Assembly: GCA_964509545.1 (NCBI GenBank) | Contig: CAZDXQ010000001.1 | Span: 434,001-498,000 of the forward strand | Length of the DNA stretch: 64,000 nucleotides | Source: JADJWR01 sp964509545 | Lineage (GTDB): Bacteria > Pseudomonadota > Gammaproteobacteria > Burkholderiales > Burkholderiaceae_F | Reading direction: 5' to 3' | In this document: positions 33,958-42,836 of the stretch, in pieces | Position numbering within the stretch: position 1 is the stretch's first letter | How the letters are laid out: every line of letters begins with the position of its first letter | Translations under genes and position numbers: made by a program | Notes under the pieces: model-generated | Told to the model about the DNA's origin: nothing | What the model saw: only the letters and a program-made list of their open reading frames with translations | Databases searched by the model: none

Positions 33958-35880
33958 ATGCGCTTGTCCACGAGCTGCGGCTGGGTTGCCGCTCGCCGGG
34001 CGGCGGTATGCGCCGGGCTGCTCGCCGCGGCGGCCTGCGGCGGCGGTGGGGGCGGCGGCAGTCTGCCGGAAACCATGAAGCTGACCGCGACCGCGGTCAG
34101 CTCGACCGCCATCGACGTCGCGTGGACGCCGGCAGCCGCGGCCCCGACACGCTACGAGCTGTACGCCAACGGCGTGTATTCCGGCAGCAGCTACACATCG
34201 ACGCACGTGACGCCGACGGGCCTTTCGCCGAACACGCGCTACTGCTTCGTCGTCTACGCCGTCTATTTCCCGTTCGGCGCCACCGAGCGCAGCAATGAAG
34301 GCTGCGCCACGACGGCCAACGACCTGCCGCCCGCGGCGCCGGCCGGCGTCCGCGCCGTGGTGATCTCGCCGACGCGCATCGATCTGGCCTGGACGGCCGC
34401 CGACGACGACTGGGGCGTCAACGAATACCGGCTGCTGCGCGACAACGTGCTGCTGGCGACCGTCGCCGCCACCGCCTACAGCGACGCCTCCGTCGTTCCG
34501 GCGACCGGCTACTGCTACACGGTGACCGCGGTCGACGTCGTCGGCCAGTCATCGCCGCCGAGCACCGCAGCCTGCGCGGCGACGCCGGCCGATGCCGAGT
34601 CGCCGAGCACGCCGACCGGGCTCGATGCAGCCGCGCAGGGCACGACGGTGACGCTGACCTGGAACGCCAGCACCGACAACGGCAGCGTGGCCAGCTACCG
34701 CATCTATCGCGACGGCGCCCTGGTGCAGACGATGCCGGCGACGCAGAGTACGCCGGTGCAGGCGACCGACGCCAATCTCGCCGCCTACACGCAGTACTGC
34801 TATCGGGTCGACGCCGTCGACCGTGCCGGCAATGCCTCGGCGCCGAGCAACCGCGCCTGCACCACCACGTCGTGGCTGCGCAGCGTGATCGTTGCCGCGC
34901 CGTCGTCGTTCGACACTGTCGGCGAACGCAACGCGCTCGCCATCGACACGGCGGGAAAACTCCACGTCGCCTATTCGTCGCAGTCGTGGCGGCCCGACAC
35001 GCGCGACTACGGACCCGCCGAACTGCGCTACGCCAGCAACGCCACCGGCGCGTGGAGCTCGATGCCAGTCGCCGCCTCGTTCGCCGCCCAGTATCGCGCC
35101 GCGATCGCGGTCGACGCCTCGGCCCGCGCCCACGTCGGTTACCTCGATCCGGTGAATTCGTTCGCCCAGTACGCACTGCTGTCGGGCTCGTGGATCACCG
35201 AGAGCATCGCCGCCGAAGGTGCCATCGGCCTCGGCCTCGCCCTGGCCGGCGGCAGTGTGCCGCACGTCGTGTACGGCCGTTCGGCCGGGATGCGACACGC
35301 GGTAAAGGCCGCAGGCGCGTGGTCGCTCGCCGACGTGCCGGGCGTGCCGTCGAGCCGTGAGCCGGCGCTGGCGATCGACGCCGGCGGCCGAATGCACGCC
35401 GTCTTCATCGAACCGGTGTCGCAGACGCTGCGCTACGCGACCGACGCTGGCGGCACGTGGAGCACGGCCTCGATCGAGCCGGCCAACGCCGCCGGCTGGC
35501 ATTTCGCCGCCGCCGCGCTCGACCGCAACGGCGCGCTTCACGCGAGCTACTACGACGGCACGCTGCGCAACCTGAAGTACGCCAGCAACCGCAGCGGCAC
35601 ATGGACCGCCGTGGTCGTCGACAGCGCCGACGGCGCCGGCATCCGCACCTCGATCGCGACCGATGCCGCGGGCGCCGCGCACGTCAGCTACGTCGACCTC
35701 ACGGCAGGACGGCTGAAGTACGCCACCAACGCCGGCGGCGTCTGGCGCAGCTTCGACCTCGATGCCGCCGGCGTCGGCCCCAGCGGCTGGGGCGACACCT
35801 CGATCGGCATCGACGGCGGCGGCCGCATCCACATCGTCTACTTCGCCGGAGCAAGCCTCAGGCTGGCGACGCGGCCGTAG
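33958..35880 (+). CDS. Surface lipoprotein with three fibronectin type III domains and a C-terminal propeller-like repeat region
   Basis: A 640-residue protein. The signal peptide ends in the lipobox LAAAACG, followed by a polyglycine linker. Three FN3 domains lie at about residues 38-310, each ending in a YCF/YCY-type strand (TRYCFVVYAVYF, TGYCYTVTAVDVVG, TQYCYRVDAVDRAG). The C-terminal 320 residues contain repeats of the form LRYAS-N-GAWS and LKYAT-N-GGVW alternating with AIDA-GR-HVAY motifs, which suggests a beta-propeller. It is probably displayed on the outer membrane and binds a carbohydrate or protein ligand. The ATG at 33958 was chosen as it begins the signal peptide and has GGGAGA upstream. 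Confidence 0.8.
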   Translation: MRLSTSCGWVAARRAAVCAGLLAAAACGGGGGGGSLPETMKLTATAVSSTAIDVAWTPAAAAPTRYELYANGVYSGSSYTSTHVTPTGLSPNTRYCFVVYAVYFPFGATERSNEGCATTANDLPPAAPAGVRAVVISPTRIDLAWTAADDDWGVNEYRLLRDNVLLATVAATAYSDASVVPATGYCYTVTAVDVVGQSSPPSTAACAATPADAESPSTPTGLDAAAQGTTVTLTWNASTDNGSVASYRIYRDGALVQTMPATQSTPVQATDANLAAYTQYCYRVDAVDRAGNASAPSNRACTTTSWLRSVIVAAPSSFDTVGERNALAIDTAGKLHVAYSSQSWRPDTRDYGPAELRYASNATGAWSSMPVAASFAAQYRAAIAVDASARAHVGYLDPVNSFAQYALLSGSWITESIAAEGAIGLGLALAGGSVPHVVYGRSAGMRHAVKAAGAWSLADVPGVPSSREPALAIDAGGRMHAVFIEPVSQTLRYATDAGGTWSTASIEPANAAGWHFAAAALDRNGALHASYYDGTLRNLKYASNRSGTWTAVVVDSADGAGIRTSIATDAAGAAHVSYVDLTAGRLKYATNAGGVWRSFDLDAAGVGPSGWGDTSIGIDGGGRIHIVYFAGASLRLATRP

Positions 35881-35895
35881 CTCTCGGTGAGAACC

Positions 35896-35910
35896 ATCAG
35901 GCCACCTGAT
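35896..35910 (+). terminator. Short hairpin after the FN3 lipoprotein gene
   Basis: ATCAGG and CCTGAT flank a three-base loop 16 bases after the stop. The stem is short and has no T-run, so it is at best a weak terminator. Confidence 0.3.
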
Positions 35911-36067
35911 TCGCGACAATGGTGGGCAACAGGAAAGGCGTCTGACGGCGTTGAAATCGGGCCGCGGCCTGCGCCGGGACGACGTGCCTGCCGCGATCCT
36001 GCCTTGATAGGTCGCACTGCCGAGGTTCGTCGCTGATCAGGTCAGGTCGTGCATGGCCGGCATCGGC

Positions 36068-37246
36068 TCAGGGCCAGGGCATCACGCGGCGCATGAAACC
36101 GTCGAACAGCGGCACGGTGAACGCCGTGTCGCCGTAGGCGGGGCTGTAGACCATGCCCTTGCCGATCAGGCCTGCGCGCACCGGCGCCACCGACTGCACC
36201 TTGGCGTCGAGCATCTCCGCAATGTCGCCCGAGCGATGCGGCCCCGGCCCGAGTTCGGCCATCGCCCGCAGATAGCGTTTTTCCGACGGCGTCAGCCGGT
36301 CGAAGCGCACGCGGAAGAAACTCGCGTCGAGCTCGGCGATGGCGGTGGTCGTGGCGGCGTCGACCACCGCGCGGGTGATCGGCGAAGCAGAGGCCGCGTC
36401 CCAGCAGTGCTTGCCCCACTCCTGGATGAAGTACGGATACGCCTGCGTCTGGCGGATGATCTCGTCGAGCGCCTCGTCGGTGTAGGCCACGCCGTGCCGC
36501 GCCGCCGGCGCCTGCAGCGCCGCGCGCGCGTGTTCCGGCGCCAGCGGCCCGACCTCCGGGAACTCGAACAGCCTCTCGGCATACGATTTCGCCCGCCCCG
36601 TCTGGCCGATGAGCTGCGGCAGCCCGGCGCCGAGCAGCGACACGGGCAGCGACTGCTGCGCGCAGCGGTGCAGCGCCGTGATCAGCGCCGCCAGCTGGTC
36701 CTCGTCGACGTACTGCAGCTCGTCGATGAACAGCACCAGCGCCGTCCCTCTCTCGCGCGCCGCCGCGGCCACGGTGGCGAGCAGCTCCGTCAGGTCGTGC
36801 TCGAGATCGCCGGTGTCGGCCACGCCGGGCTCTTTGCCCAGGTCGACGCCGAACTCGACGTCGCCGAACTTCACCTTCATCGCCTCGACGAAGCCGCCGA
36901 GCGCGCGCAGCGCCCGTTTGGCCAGGTCGCCGCCGGCCGCCAGGCGGTCGAGCTTCAGCAGCGCCGCGCGCAGCGGCCCGGCAAGCATCGCCGGCAGCGA
37001 CCGCCTCTCCGGCGCCTCGATGAAGATCGTCGCGAAACCGCGCGCCTCGGCGTCGTTGCGGACGCGGTTCAGCAGCACCGTCTTGCCCACGCCGCGCAGC
37101 CCGACCAGCAGCAGGCTCTTCGCCGCCAGCCCGGCGCGGATGCGGTCGAGCGCGATCGACGCCCGCTCCAGCAGTTCGTCACGGCCGGCCAGTTCCGGCG
37201 GCGGCGAGCCGGCGCCGGGCGCGTAGGGGTTCGACCTTGGGTCCAT
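36068..37246 (-). CDS. ORC/Cdc6-like AAA+ ATPase
   Basis: A 392-residue ATPase. The order is an ELAGRDELLERA entry motif, Walker A LVGLRGVGKTVLLNRV, Walker B LVLFIDELQYVDE, a sensor-like LLGAGLPQLIGQTG, and a C-terminal winged-helix-like part (RLTPSEKRYLRAMAELGPGP). Proteins like this, related to archaeal Orc/Cdc6-type ATPases, are found in bacterial genomes near mobile or defence elements and have no settled function. It is preceded by a low-GC segment with an extended inverted repeat (37266-37304), likely its control region. Confidence 0.8.
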   Translation of the reverse strand: MDPRSNPYAPGAGSPPPELAGRDELLERASIALDRIRAGLAAKSLLLVGLRGVGKTVLLNRVRNDAEARGFATIFIEAPERRSLPAMLAGPLRAALLKLDRLAAGGDLAKRALRALGGFVEAMKVKFGDVEFGVDLGKEPGVADTGDLEHDLTELLATVAAAARERGTALVLFIDELQYVDEDQLAALITALHRCAQQSLPVSLLGAGLPQLIGQTGRAKSYAERLFEFPEVGPLAPEHARAALQAPAARHGVAYTDEALDEIIRQTQAYPYFIQEWGKHCWDAASASPITRAVVDAATTTAIAELDASFFRVRFDRLTPSEKRYLRAMAELGPGPHRSGDIAEMLDAKVQSVAPVRAGLIGKGMVYSPAYGDTAFTVPLFDGFMRRVMPWP

Positions 37247-37265
37247 GACGCGGTGTTATAGCAAA

Positions 37266-37304
37266 CTTACTGCGGTTTAGTCATTACAACTAAACTTGCG
37301 TAAG
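37266..37304. promoter_or_regulatory. Extended inverted repeat upstream of the ORC-like ATPase
   Basis: Two 15-base arms, CTTACTGCGGTTTAG (37266-37280) and CTAAACTTGCGTAAG (37290-37304), match at the outer five and inner five bases in inverted orientation around a nine-base spacer. The segment is AT-rich compared with its surroundings and lies 20-58 bases upstream of the ATPase start. It looks like the operator of a dimeric repressor. Confidence 0.5.
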
Positions 37305-37396
37305 CTCGTCATATCTCGACCGTTGACGCGGCTGAAGAAATTGCATCAGCCCGAGGTACAGCAAGACTTCACAGCGTCTTACGGCGAAGCCGGCGC

Positions 37397-37837
37397 TCAC
37401 TTCAGCGCCTGCCGCAGCACCTCGCGCAGGCGGGTGTACTCGGTGGGCCGCTTCTCCCTGAGCAGCGCCAGGTCGCGCGAGATGCGTTCGAGCCGCGCCG
37501 CGGCAGCAGCCTCCTTCACCTCGTCGACCTCGCGCTTCATCGACAGGAACTCCGCGAGCCGCTTGTCCTTCGGCGCGGCGCCGTGCTGCCCGGCGATCAG
37601 CGCCTCCAGCGCATCGGCGATGCGGCCGATCTGCCGGCCGTAGCTGTGCCGGGCCAGCACGTCCATCTCGGTCTGCGGCGACGATGAGTTGCTGCTGTTG
37701 ATGTTCAGCGTCCAGCCGGGAAGGATCGGCTGCACCAGCGTCTGCGGCGCGCCGCGCCACGCCATCTGCCAGGTGCGCAGCCATTCGGCCGGGTCGATGC
37801 CGCCCCAGCCCCAGTTCGGTGTGTCCGTCGTTGCCAT
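37397..37837 (-). CDS. Conserved hypothetical protein with C-terminal coiled coil
   Basis: A 146-residue protein not recognised. The N-terminus is tryptophan-rich (DTPNWGWGGIDPAEWLRTWQ), with a polar Asn/Ser segment (LNINSSNSSSPQTEMD), then a helical region with heptad character (SMKREVDEVKEAAAAARLER) likely to form a coiled coil. No signal peptide or metal motif. The tryptophan pattern and coiled coil suggest a structural or granule-associated protein, but I do not assign a function. The ATG at 37837 is chosen since the upstream one adds only six residues. It lies upstream of the ATPase on the same strand, with the operator-like repeat between them. Confidence 0.6.
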   Translation of the reverse strand: MATTDTPNWGWGGIDPAEWLRTWQMAWRGAPQTLVQPILPGWTLNINSSNSSSPQTEMDVLARHSYGRQIGRIADALEALIAGQHGAAPKDKRLAEFLSMKREVDEVKEAAAAARLERISRDLALLREKRPTEYTRLREVLRQALK

Positions 37838-37975
37838 CGCCCGCTCCGGTGCCATGAAGACTCAACCGTATCCGAGAATTCATGTCGCCTGCGGCAAAAC
37901 GGCGGGCGCGGCGAAATCCGCTCCGGACGGGTGCACGACCGTCGATTCGATGGTGGCCGGCCGATCGTTGGCGCT

Positions 37976-38224
37976 TCAGGTGGCGAGATCCCGCTTCTTC
38001 TGCTCGAACTCCTCCCTGCCGATCTCGCCCCGGGCGTAGCGCTTCTTGAGGATTTCGATCGCGGTCTCCTCGACCGGCGGCACGGCCTCGCGCCGGTCTG
38101 TTCCACGCCCCACCATGCGCACGAGGACGACGATGCCCAGGGCGAGGACCGCCAACCAGAGCAGGCCGTGGACGATTCCCATCCCCCAGCCCCACCAGCC
38201 CCAGCCGTCCATCAGCCCCCACAT
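37976..38224 (-). CDS. Small membrane protein with SHOCT domain
   Basis: An 82-residue protein. The N-terminus is tryptophan/glycine-rich (MWGLMDGWGWWGWGMG), one hydrophobic helix follows (LLWLAVLALGIVVLVRMV), and the C-terminus is a SHOCT motif (EILKKRYARGEIGREEFEQK), a short oligomerisation module. Such proteins are often near heavy-metal or envelope-stress genes. It lies directly downstream of a Spy-like protein on the same strand (76-base gap), supporting a stress-linked pair. Confidence 0.75.
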   Translation of the reverse strand: MWGLMDGWGWWGWGMGIVHGLLWLAVLALGIVVLVRMVGRGTDRREAVPPVEETAIEILKKRYARGEIGREEFEQKKRDLAT

Positions 38225-38300
38225 CGCGGCGCCTCCTCGTCGCGACCGGCACAGCGGGCGCCGCCAGCCCGCGGCCGGCGACGTCGCGCGCTACGCGTGC

Positions 38301-38843
38301 CTACGGCGCGTGGTCCATCATCCACCACGGCCCCCAGCGCTTGAGTTGGTCGCGTTGCTGCTGCGTGAGCACGCCCTCGATCCGCTCGGCCGCATCCAGA
38401 GAGTTCTCGATCCGCTGCACGCGCAGGTCGCCGATACGCCTGTACGCGGCGATGATCGCCGCGCGATCGCGCTTGCCGCTGCCGAAGTAGGCGTCACGGA
38501 GCTTCGCCTGCTCGTCCTGCGCCTTGCCGTATAGCTCCCAGTTCCGGCGGCGCAGGTCGTCCTGGATCTTCAAGACCTGCTGGCGCTGCGCGTCGGTGAG
38601 ATCGAGGTGCCAGAGGCCGCCCATCATGCCGCCGCCAAAGCCCATCATCCCCGGAGCGAATCCGCCGCCCATCATTCGGCCGCCCATCATGCCCGGGCCC
38701 ATGCCGTAGCCGGGACCGTAGCCGCCCATCATTCCCGGTCCCATCGGCGGTGGCTGCGGCGGCTGCGCCTGCTGTGCAAAGGCCGTCGCGCCGGCGAATC
38801 CGATTGCGGTCATCGCGACGACCACCGTTCGTTTCCAGTTCAT
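38301..38843 (-). CDS. Spy/CpxP-like periplasmic protein with Met/Gly-rich insert
   Basis: A 180-residue secreted protein. The signal peptide (MNWKRTVVVAMTAIGFAGATAFA) is followed by about 40 residues almost made of Met, Gly and Pro (GPGMMGGYGPGYGMGPGMMG), then by two LTxxQ-type motifs (LTDAQRQQVLKIQDDL and LTQQQRDQLKRW) that mark Spy/CpxP chaperones and metal-resistance proteins. The Met-rich segment could bind copper or another soft metal. ATG at 38843 has a strong GAGGAGG site. The small SHOCT protein follows. Confidence 0.75.
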   Translation of the reverse strand: MNWKRTVVVAMTAIGFAGATAFAQQAQPPQPPPMGPGMMGGYGPGYGMGPGMMGGRMMGGGFAPGMMGFGGGMMGGLWHLDLTDAQRQQVLKIQDDLRRRNWELYGKAQDEQAKLRDAYFGSGKRDRAAIIAAYRRIGDLRVQRIENSLDAAERIEGVLTQQQRDQLKRWGPWWMMDHAP

Positions 38844-39192
38844 TCGTACCTCCTCGGGAAACGGATCGTCCTGCCCACTGCACTGGTGCACGTTAGAACC
38901 TTCGGCGTCGGCCGGGTTCGGCGCCGCGCCATCCATGTTCACGTCACCTTCAACGTACCGACCGAGCAGCGGATCTCGCGACGGCCGACCCGTCGATCAC
39001 GGCCATCCACGCCGTTCGGGCATGCCCGCCGCCGATCCCCGCTGCGACGGACGACGAACACAGCCTGCTCGCGCATCACCGTCGCACGGAGGGTCCGCCT
39101 TGGCCGCGCAGCAACGGCCTCGCCGCCAGCGCGTGGCCGGTTCACGCAAACGTTTCACCGCAAGTCGCGCCGCGCGGTTAACCTCGCCGCCC

Positions 39193-41394
39193 ATGCGGCG
39201 GCTGCAAATCCTCTGCGCGGTCGTCCTGCTCGCGCCGATCATCCTCTGGGCTCGTCAGACGGCGGTGGCGCTGGCGGTCGATGAACGCGTTCGCCTCGAC
39301 GGCCGCCTCGACGAGGCGGTCTGGCAGCGCGCGCCGGTGCACGAGGACTTCATCCAGTTCGACCCGCCGCCCAACGGCGCCAAGCCGCCGGTGCGCACCG
39401 CCGTGCAGATCGCCTACGACGACAAGGCGATCTACTTCGCCGTCACCGCCGACGACCCGCGGCCCGAGGCGCTGCGCGCGCCGTTCGTCCGTCGCGACAA
39501 GGTGCTGCGCGACCAGGACTTCGTGGTCCTGTTCATCGATCCGATCGGCCTGCGCAAGTCGGCGCAGTTCTTCCGCGTCAGCGCCCGCGGCGCGATCGCC
39601 GACGGCCTGTACACGGCCGACACCGGCAACGAGGACTTCTCTCCCGACTTCGACTGGGACTCTGCCGCCCACATCCACGACGGCGGCTACACGGTCGAAA
39701 TCCGCATCCCGTGGTCGGAGCTGCGCTACACGCACGAGCCGGGGCAGTGGCGGCTGATGGTCGGCCGGCGCTGGCCGCGCGAGCAGAACTACCTTCTTCT
39801 CAGCGTGCCGCTGAAGCGCGAGCAGACCAATTTCATCGCCGAAGTGACGCCCATCGACGGCCTTGGCCGCCCGCCGGCCGGCTGGAGCTGGCAGATCCAG
39901 CCGACCGTCACCGCGCGGCGCCTGCGCGAATCGCCGCAGCGGCCGGGCGGCAGCCGCAGCCACATCGACGCCGGCGTCGATGTCAAGGTCCGTCCGCACG
40001 CCGAGTGGGTCGTCGATGCGACGCTGAATCCGGATTTCTCGCAGGTCGAGCTCGACGTCCCGCAGTTGAGCCGCAACAGCCAGTTCGCGCTGTTCTTCGC
40101 CGAGAAGCGGCCGTTCTTCCTCGAAAGCCGCGACCTGTTCGAACTGCAGAGCACGGCGCTGTACTCGCGCTCGATCGCCGATCCGCGCTGGGGCGCGCGC
40201 GTGACCCATCGCGGCGCCAACATCGCCGGCGCGGCGCTCATTGCCGGCGACGACGGCGGCGGCCTGGTGCTGCTGCCGGGACCGTTTTCCACCGGCTATG
40301 CGCCGCAGCCGAAGTCGATCGCCAGCAACGTGCGCGTGCGCTGGGCCGACAGCGCCGGCGCCGTCGGCCTGCTGGCGGCCGATCGCCGCTACCACGGCGC
40401 CGCCGGCTCGCTCGGCGGCAACCGCATCGGCGGCCTCGACGGCATCTGGCTCGCCGACGCGGACAACCGCCTGCGCGCGCTATGGCTGGTGTCCTCCACC
40501 GACGCGTTTCCCGCCGCCGACGGCCGGCTGGCGCACGGTGCGCGCCGCAGCGGCCACTTCATCGATCTCGCCTACGATCGCCACGTCGAACGCAGCGACC
40601 TGAACCTGCGGCTGATGCAGGTCGACGCCGGCTTCCGCAACGACAGCGGCTTCACCACGCAGTCCGGCTATCGCAGCGTCGCCTTCGACGTCAACCACAA
40701 GTGGTTCGGCCTGTGGGGCTTCAACGAGTTCACGCCCTACGTGAACGTCAACCGGTCGCAGACGCTCGCCGAAACCGCGGCCATCGGCCAGGAACTGACG
40801 CCGGGCCTGTACCTGCAGGGCGGGCGCGGACTGGAAGTCGACATTCAGCTCCGGCCGCTGAAGTCGGCTCGGGCCACGCTGCACGGGCCGCTGCATCACA
40901 TTCCGCAGCTTTACGTCTGGGCCACTGCGGTGCCGAGCGCCGCGCTGAGCTACGTCGCCGGCTCGATCGAAGCCGGCAAGCGGGTCGACTTTCTCGCCGA
41001 CCGCGCCCGCTCGAGCGTCAACTGGATGCTCGAGGCGCGCGTGCGCGCCGGCCAGCGGCTCGAACTCGAGCCACGCGTCGAACAGGGCATCCTGCGCGGC
41101 GACGACGGCCGAGCGCTGACCGAAACCGCGGCGCGAATGCTCGGCGTGCTCCACTTCGGCGCGCGCGATGCGCTGCGCATCATCGCCCAGCGGGTGCAGG
41201 CCGACCGTCGCGCCGACGCGGCTGCCGGAATTGCCGCCGCGAAGGAGCGCGGCGACACGCTGTCGCTCGTCTACGCGCACCGGCGGTCCGCTGCCACCGT
41301 GTTCTATGCCGGCGCCACGCTGGCGCGCAACAAGATCAACGACGAGCGCAGCCGATCGTCGGAGATCTTCGTCAAGGGACAGGTGGGTTTTTGA
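39193..41394 (+). CDS. DUF5916 protein with CBM9-like N-terminal domain (outer-membrane barrel type)
   Basis: A 733-residue protein. A short signal-like N-terminus (LQILCAVVLLAPIILWA) leads into a carbohydrate-binding-like domain (RVRLDGRLDEAVWQRAP) and then the DUF5916 region (DATLNPDFSQVELDVPQLSRN, FFAEKRPFFLESRDLF), which ends in many amphipathic strands and a terminal phenylalanine (EIFVKGQVGF), the mark of an outer-membrane beta-barrel. Function is unknown; a role in import or surface binding is plausible. The ATG at 39193 is the likely start. There is about 350 bases between this gene and the Spy-like gene, divergent, with no other gene seen. Confidence 0.78.
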   Translation: MRRLQILCAVVLLAPIILWARQTAVALAVDERVRLDGRLDEAVWQRAPVHEDFIQFDPPPNGAKPPVRTAVQIAYDDKAIYFAVTADDPRPEALRAPFVRRDKVLRDQDFVVLFIDPIGLRKSAQFFRVSARGAIADGLYTADTGNEDFSPDFDWDSAAHIHDGGYTVEIRIPWSELRYTHEPGQWRLMVGRRWPREQNYLLLSVPLKREQTNFIAEVTPIDGLGRPPAGWSWQIQPTVTARRLRESPQRPGGSRSHIDAGVDVKVRPHAEWVVDATLNPDFSQVELDVPQLSRNSQFALFFAEKRPFFLESRDLFELQSTALYSRSIADPRWGARVTHRGANIAGAALIAGDDGGGLVLLPGPFSTGYAPQPKSIASNVRVRWADSAGAVGLLAADRRYHGAAGSLGGNRIGGLDGIWLADADNRLRALWLVSSTDAFPAADGRLAHGARRSGHFIDLAYDRHVERSDLNLRLMQVDAGFRNDSGFTTQSGYRSVAFDVNHKWFGLWGFNEFTPYVNVNRSQTLAETAAIGQELTPGLYLQGGRGLEVDIQLRPLKSARATLHGPLHHIPQLYVWATAVPSAALSYVAGSIEAGKRVDFLADRARSSVNWMLEARVRAGQRLELEPRVEQGILRGDDGRALTETAARMLGVLHFGARDALRIIAQRVQADRRADAAAGIAAAKERGDTLSLVYAHRRSAATVFYAGATLARNKINDERSRSSEIFVKGQVGF

Positions 41395-41680
41395 GTGGCG
41401 CCGGGCGGCACGGGCGGCCGCCCTCGACCGTCGTCGGCGAATCGGGCGGATTCGGCAACGACGCCGCTCAGGGAGATCGCGTCATTGCGGCAAGCAGGCG
41501 TTTCTTCCGATGCCAATTTCCCGGGCCGCCTGTAAACATCGCGGCCGGCGAAGTTGCCCTGTGCCGGACGGTCCGCGTCTGGCTGCGCCCACGGCAGCCG
41601 GCGCAGCCGCGCGCGACCGCGCCCGCCGGCATCGACCACGCCACAGCACCTTTCAACAAGAGCCGATCGGAGAGCGCCAG

Positions 41681-42364
41681 ATGCAGCAGACCACGAAAAG
41701 AACATTGCTCAGTGTTGCCGTCGTTGCGGCGCTGGCCGGCTGCGCCGGCATGCAAGCAACGCCGGGCCCGCAGAACATGACTTTCTTCCTGACCAGCGTC
41801 GGCCCCGGCAACGGCGCCAACCTCGGCGGCCTCGAAGGCGCCGACCAGCACTGCCGGTCGCTCGCCAAGGCCGCGGGCGCCGGCGACAGGACCTGGCGCG
41901 CCTACCTGAGCACGCAGGGCACGGCGCTGAACGATCCGAAGTTCGTCAACGCGCGCGACCGCATCGGCACCGGCCCGTGGCACAACGCCAAGGGCGTGGT
42001 GATCGCCCGCAGCGTCGAGGAGCTGCACTCGCCGAAGAACAACCTCACCAAGCAGACGGCATTGGACGAGCGCGGGCAGATGGTCAACGGCCGCACCGAG
42101 AAGCCGAACAAGCACGACATCCTGACCGGCTCCCGGCCCGACGGCACCGCCTTCCCCGGCCCGCCGTTTCCGGACATGACCTGCGGCAACTGGACCAAGA
42201 ACGGCGACGGCTCGGCGATGACCGGCCATCATGACCGTGCCGGCCCGATCGACAGCCCGTGGGCGACCTCGTGGAACTCGGCGCACCCGACGCTCGGCTG
42301 CGACATCGAGCGGATTCGCCGCACCGGCGGCGAGGGGCTGTTCTACTGCTTTGCGGTGAAGTAA
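41681..42364 (+). CDS. Lipoprotein with endostatin/lectin-like domain
   Basis: A 227-residue protein. The signal peptide ends with lipobox ALAGCAG, so it should be anchored to the outer membrane. The rest has the pattern FFLTSVGPGNGANLGGLEGADQHCR and a later FVNARDRIGTGPWHNAKG, with five cysteines, typical of a collagenase NC10/endostatin-like lectin fold protein seen in many proteobacteria. It probably binds a ligand; no catalytic site is evident. It stands alone between DUF5916 and the degraded defence region. Confidence 0.7.
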   Translation: MQQTTKRTLLSVAVVAALAGCAGMQATPGPQNMTFFLTSVGPGNGANLGGLEGADQHCRSLAKAAGAGDRTWRAYLSTQGTALNDPKFVNARDRIGTGPWHNAKGVVIARSVEELHSPKNNLTKQTALDERGQMVNGRTEKPNKHDILTGSRPDGTAFPGPPFPDMTCGNWTKNGDGSAMTGHHDRAGPIDSPWATSWNSAHPTLGCDIERIRRTGGEGLFYCFAVK

Positions 42365-42389
42365 ACCACCAGCGGGCGGAGCGGCGCGT

Positions 42390-42606
42390 CTATCGCAACA
42401 AGCGCGGATGCTGCTCGCGCAGGTGAGCGCGTAACCGAGCGAGGAGCGCCTTCGCCTGCTTGGATTGCCTGGGCGGCCTCGTTCTCGGCGAGCGGCGCGC
42501 CGGTGTAGTCGTTCAGATTGCGCTTCCTGCGCTAGGCATCGAGCACGATCCACGTGTCGTTGCCGATGCCCAGCGTCAGGCGCAGCGAGTGGATCATGGT
42601 CTGACT
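42390..42606 (-). pseudogene. HEPN-domain gene remnant (stop and frameshift, 5' truncated)
   Basis: On the minus strand the sequence reads MIHSLRLTLGIGNDTWIVLD then A and an in-frame TAG, and goes on in the same frame RRKRNLNDYTGAPLAENEAA. The end then continues one base shifted as KQAKALLARLRAHLREQHPR then LLR and a stop at 42390. RxKRN-x-DYTG is a conserved stretch of HEPN-type nucleotide-processing or toxin-like proteins. The remnant has an in-frame stop and a frameshift, and its 5' part is missing next to the palindromic element at 42663, so it is not functional. Confidence 0.6.
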
Positions 42607-42662
42607 TGATTCGCGATCAATCTCGGCAGCGCACACCACCGAGGCAAGATTGCATCGGAGAC

Positions 42663-42729
42663 GTCGTCCCGACGAAGGCCGGGACCCAATCTCGCCGCAG
42701 ACTTGGGCCCCGGCCTTCGCCGGGGCGAC
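42663..42729. repeat. REPIN-like inverted pair of REP units
   Basis: Two 27-base arms (42663-42689 and 42703-42729) are inverted copies with three mismatches, separated by a 13-base loop. Each arm contains the core CCCGGCCTTCG or its reverse complement. The layout is that of a REPIN or small non-autonomous palindromic element. A single related unit is at 27028-27050. No transposase of the RAYT type is in the window. Confidence 0.7.
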
Positions 42730-42836
42730 GGGGTTCATGCTGCTGAGCATTCTCGCTTAACAGGTGGTCGGATGGTGCCCAGGCACGTTCGTCGAGGGCC
42801 GGTGTCGCCGTACGACGGTTCCAGGAATCCAACGAC

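Noticed and set aside
36068..37246. Considered as a type of STAND or TniB transposition ATPase
   Set aside because: No transposase, attachment ends or partner gene are near; motifs fit the ORC/Cdc6-like group better.
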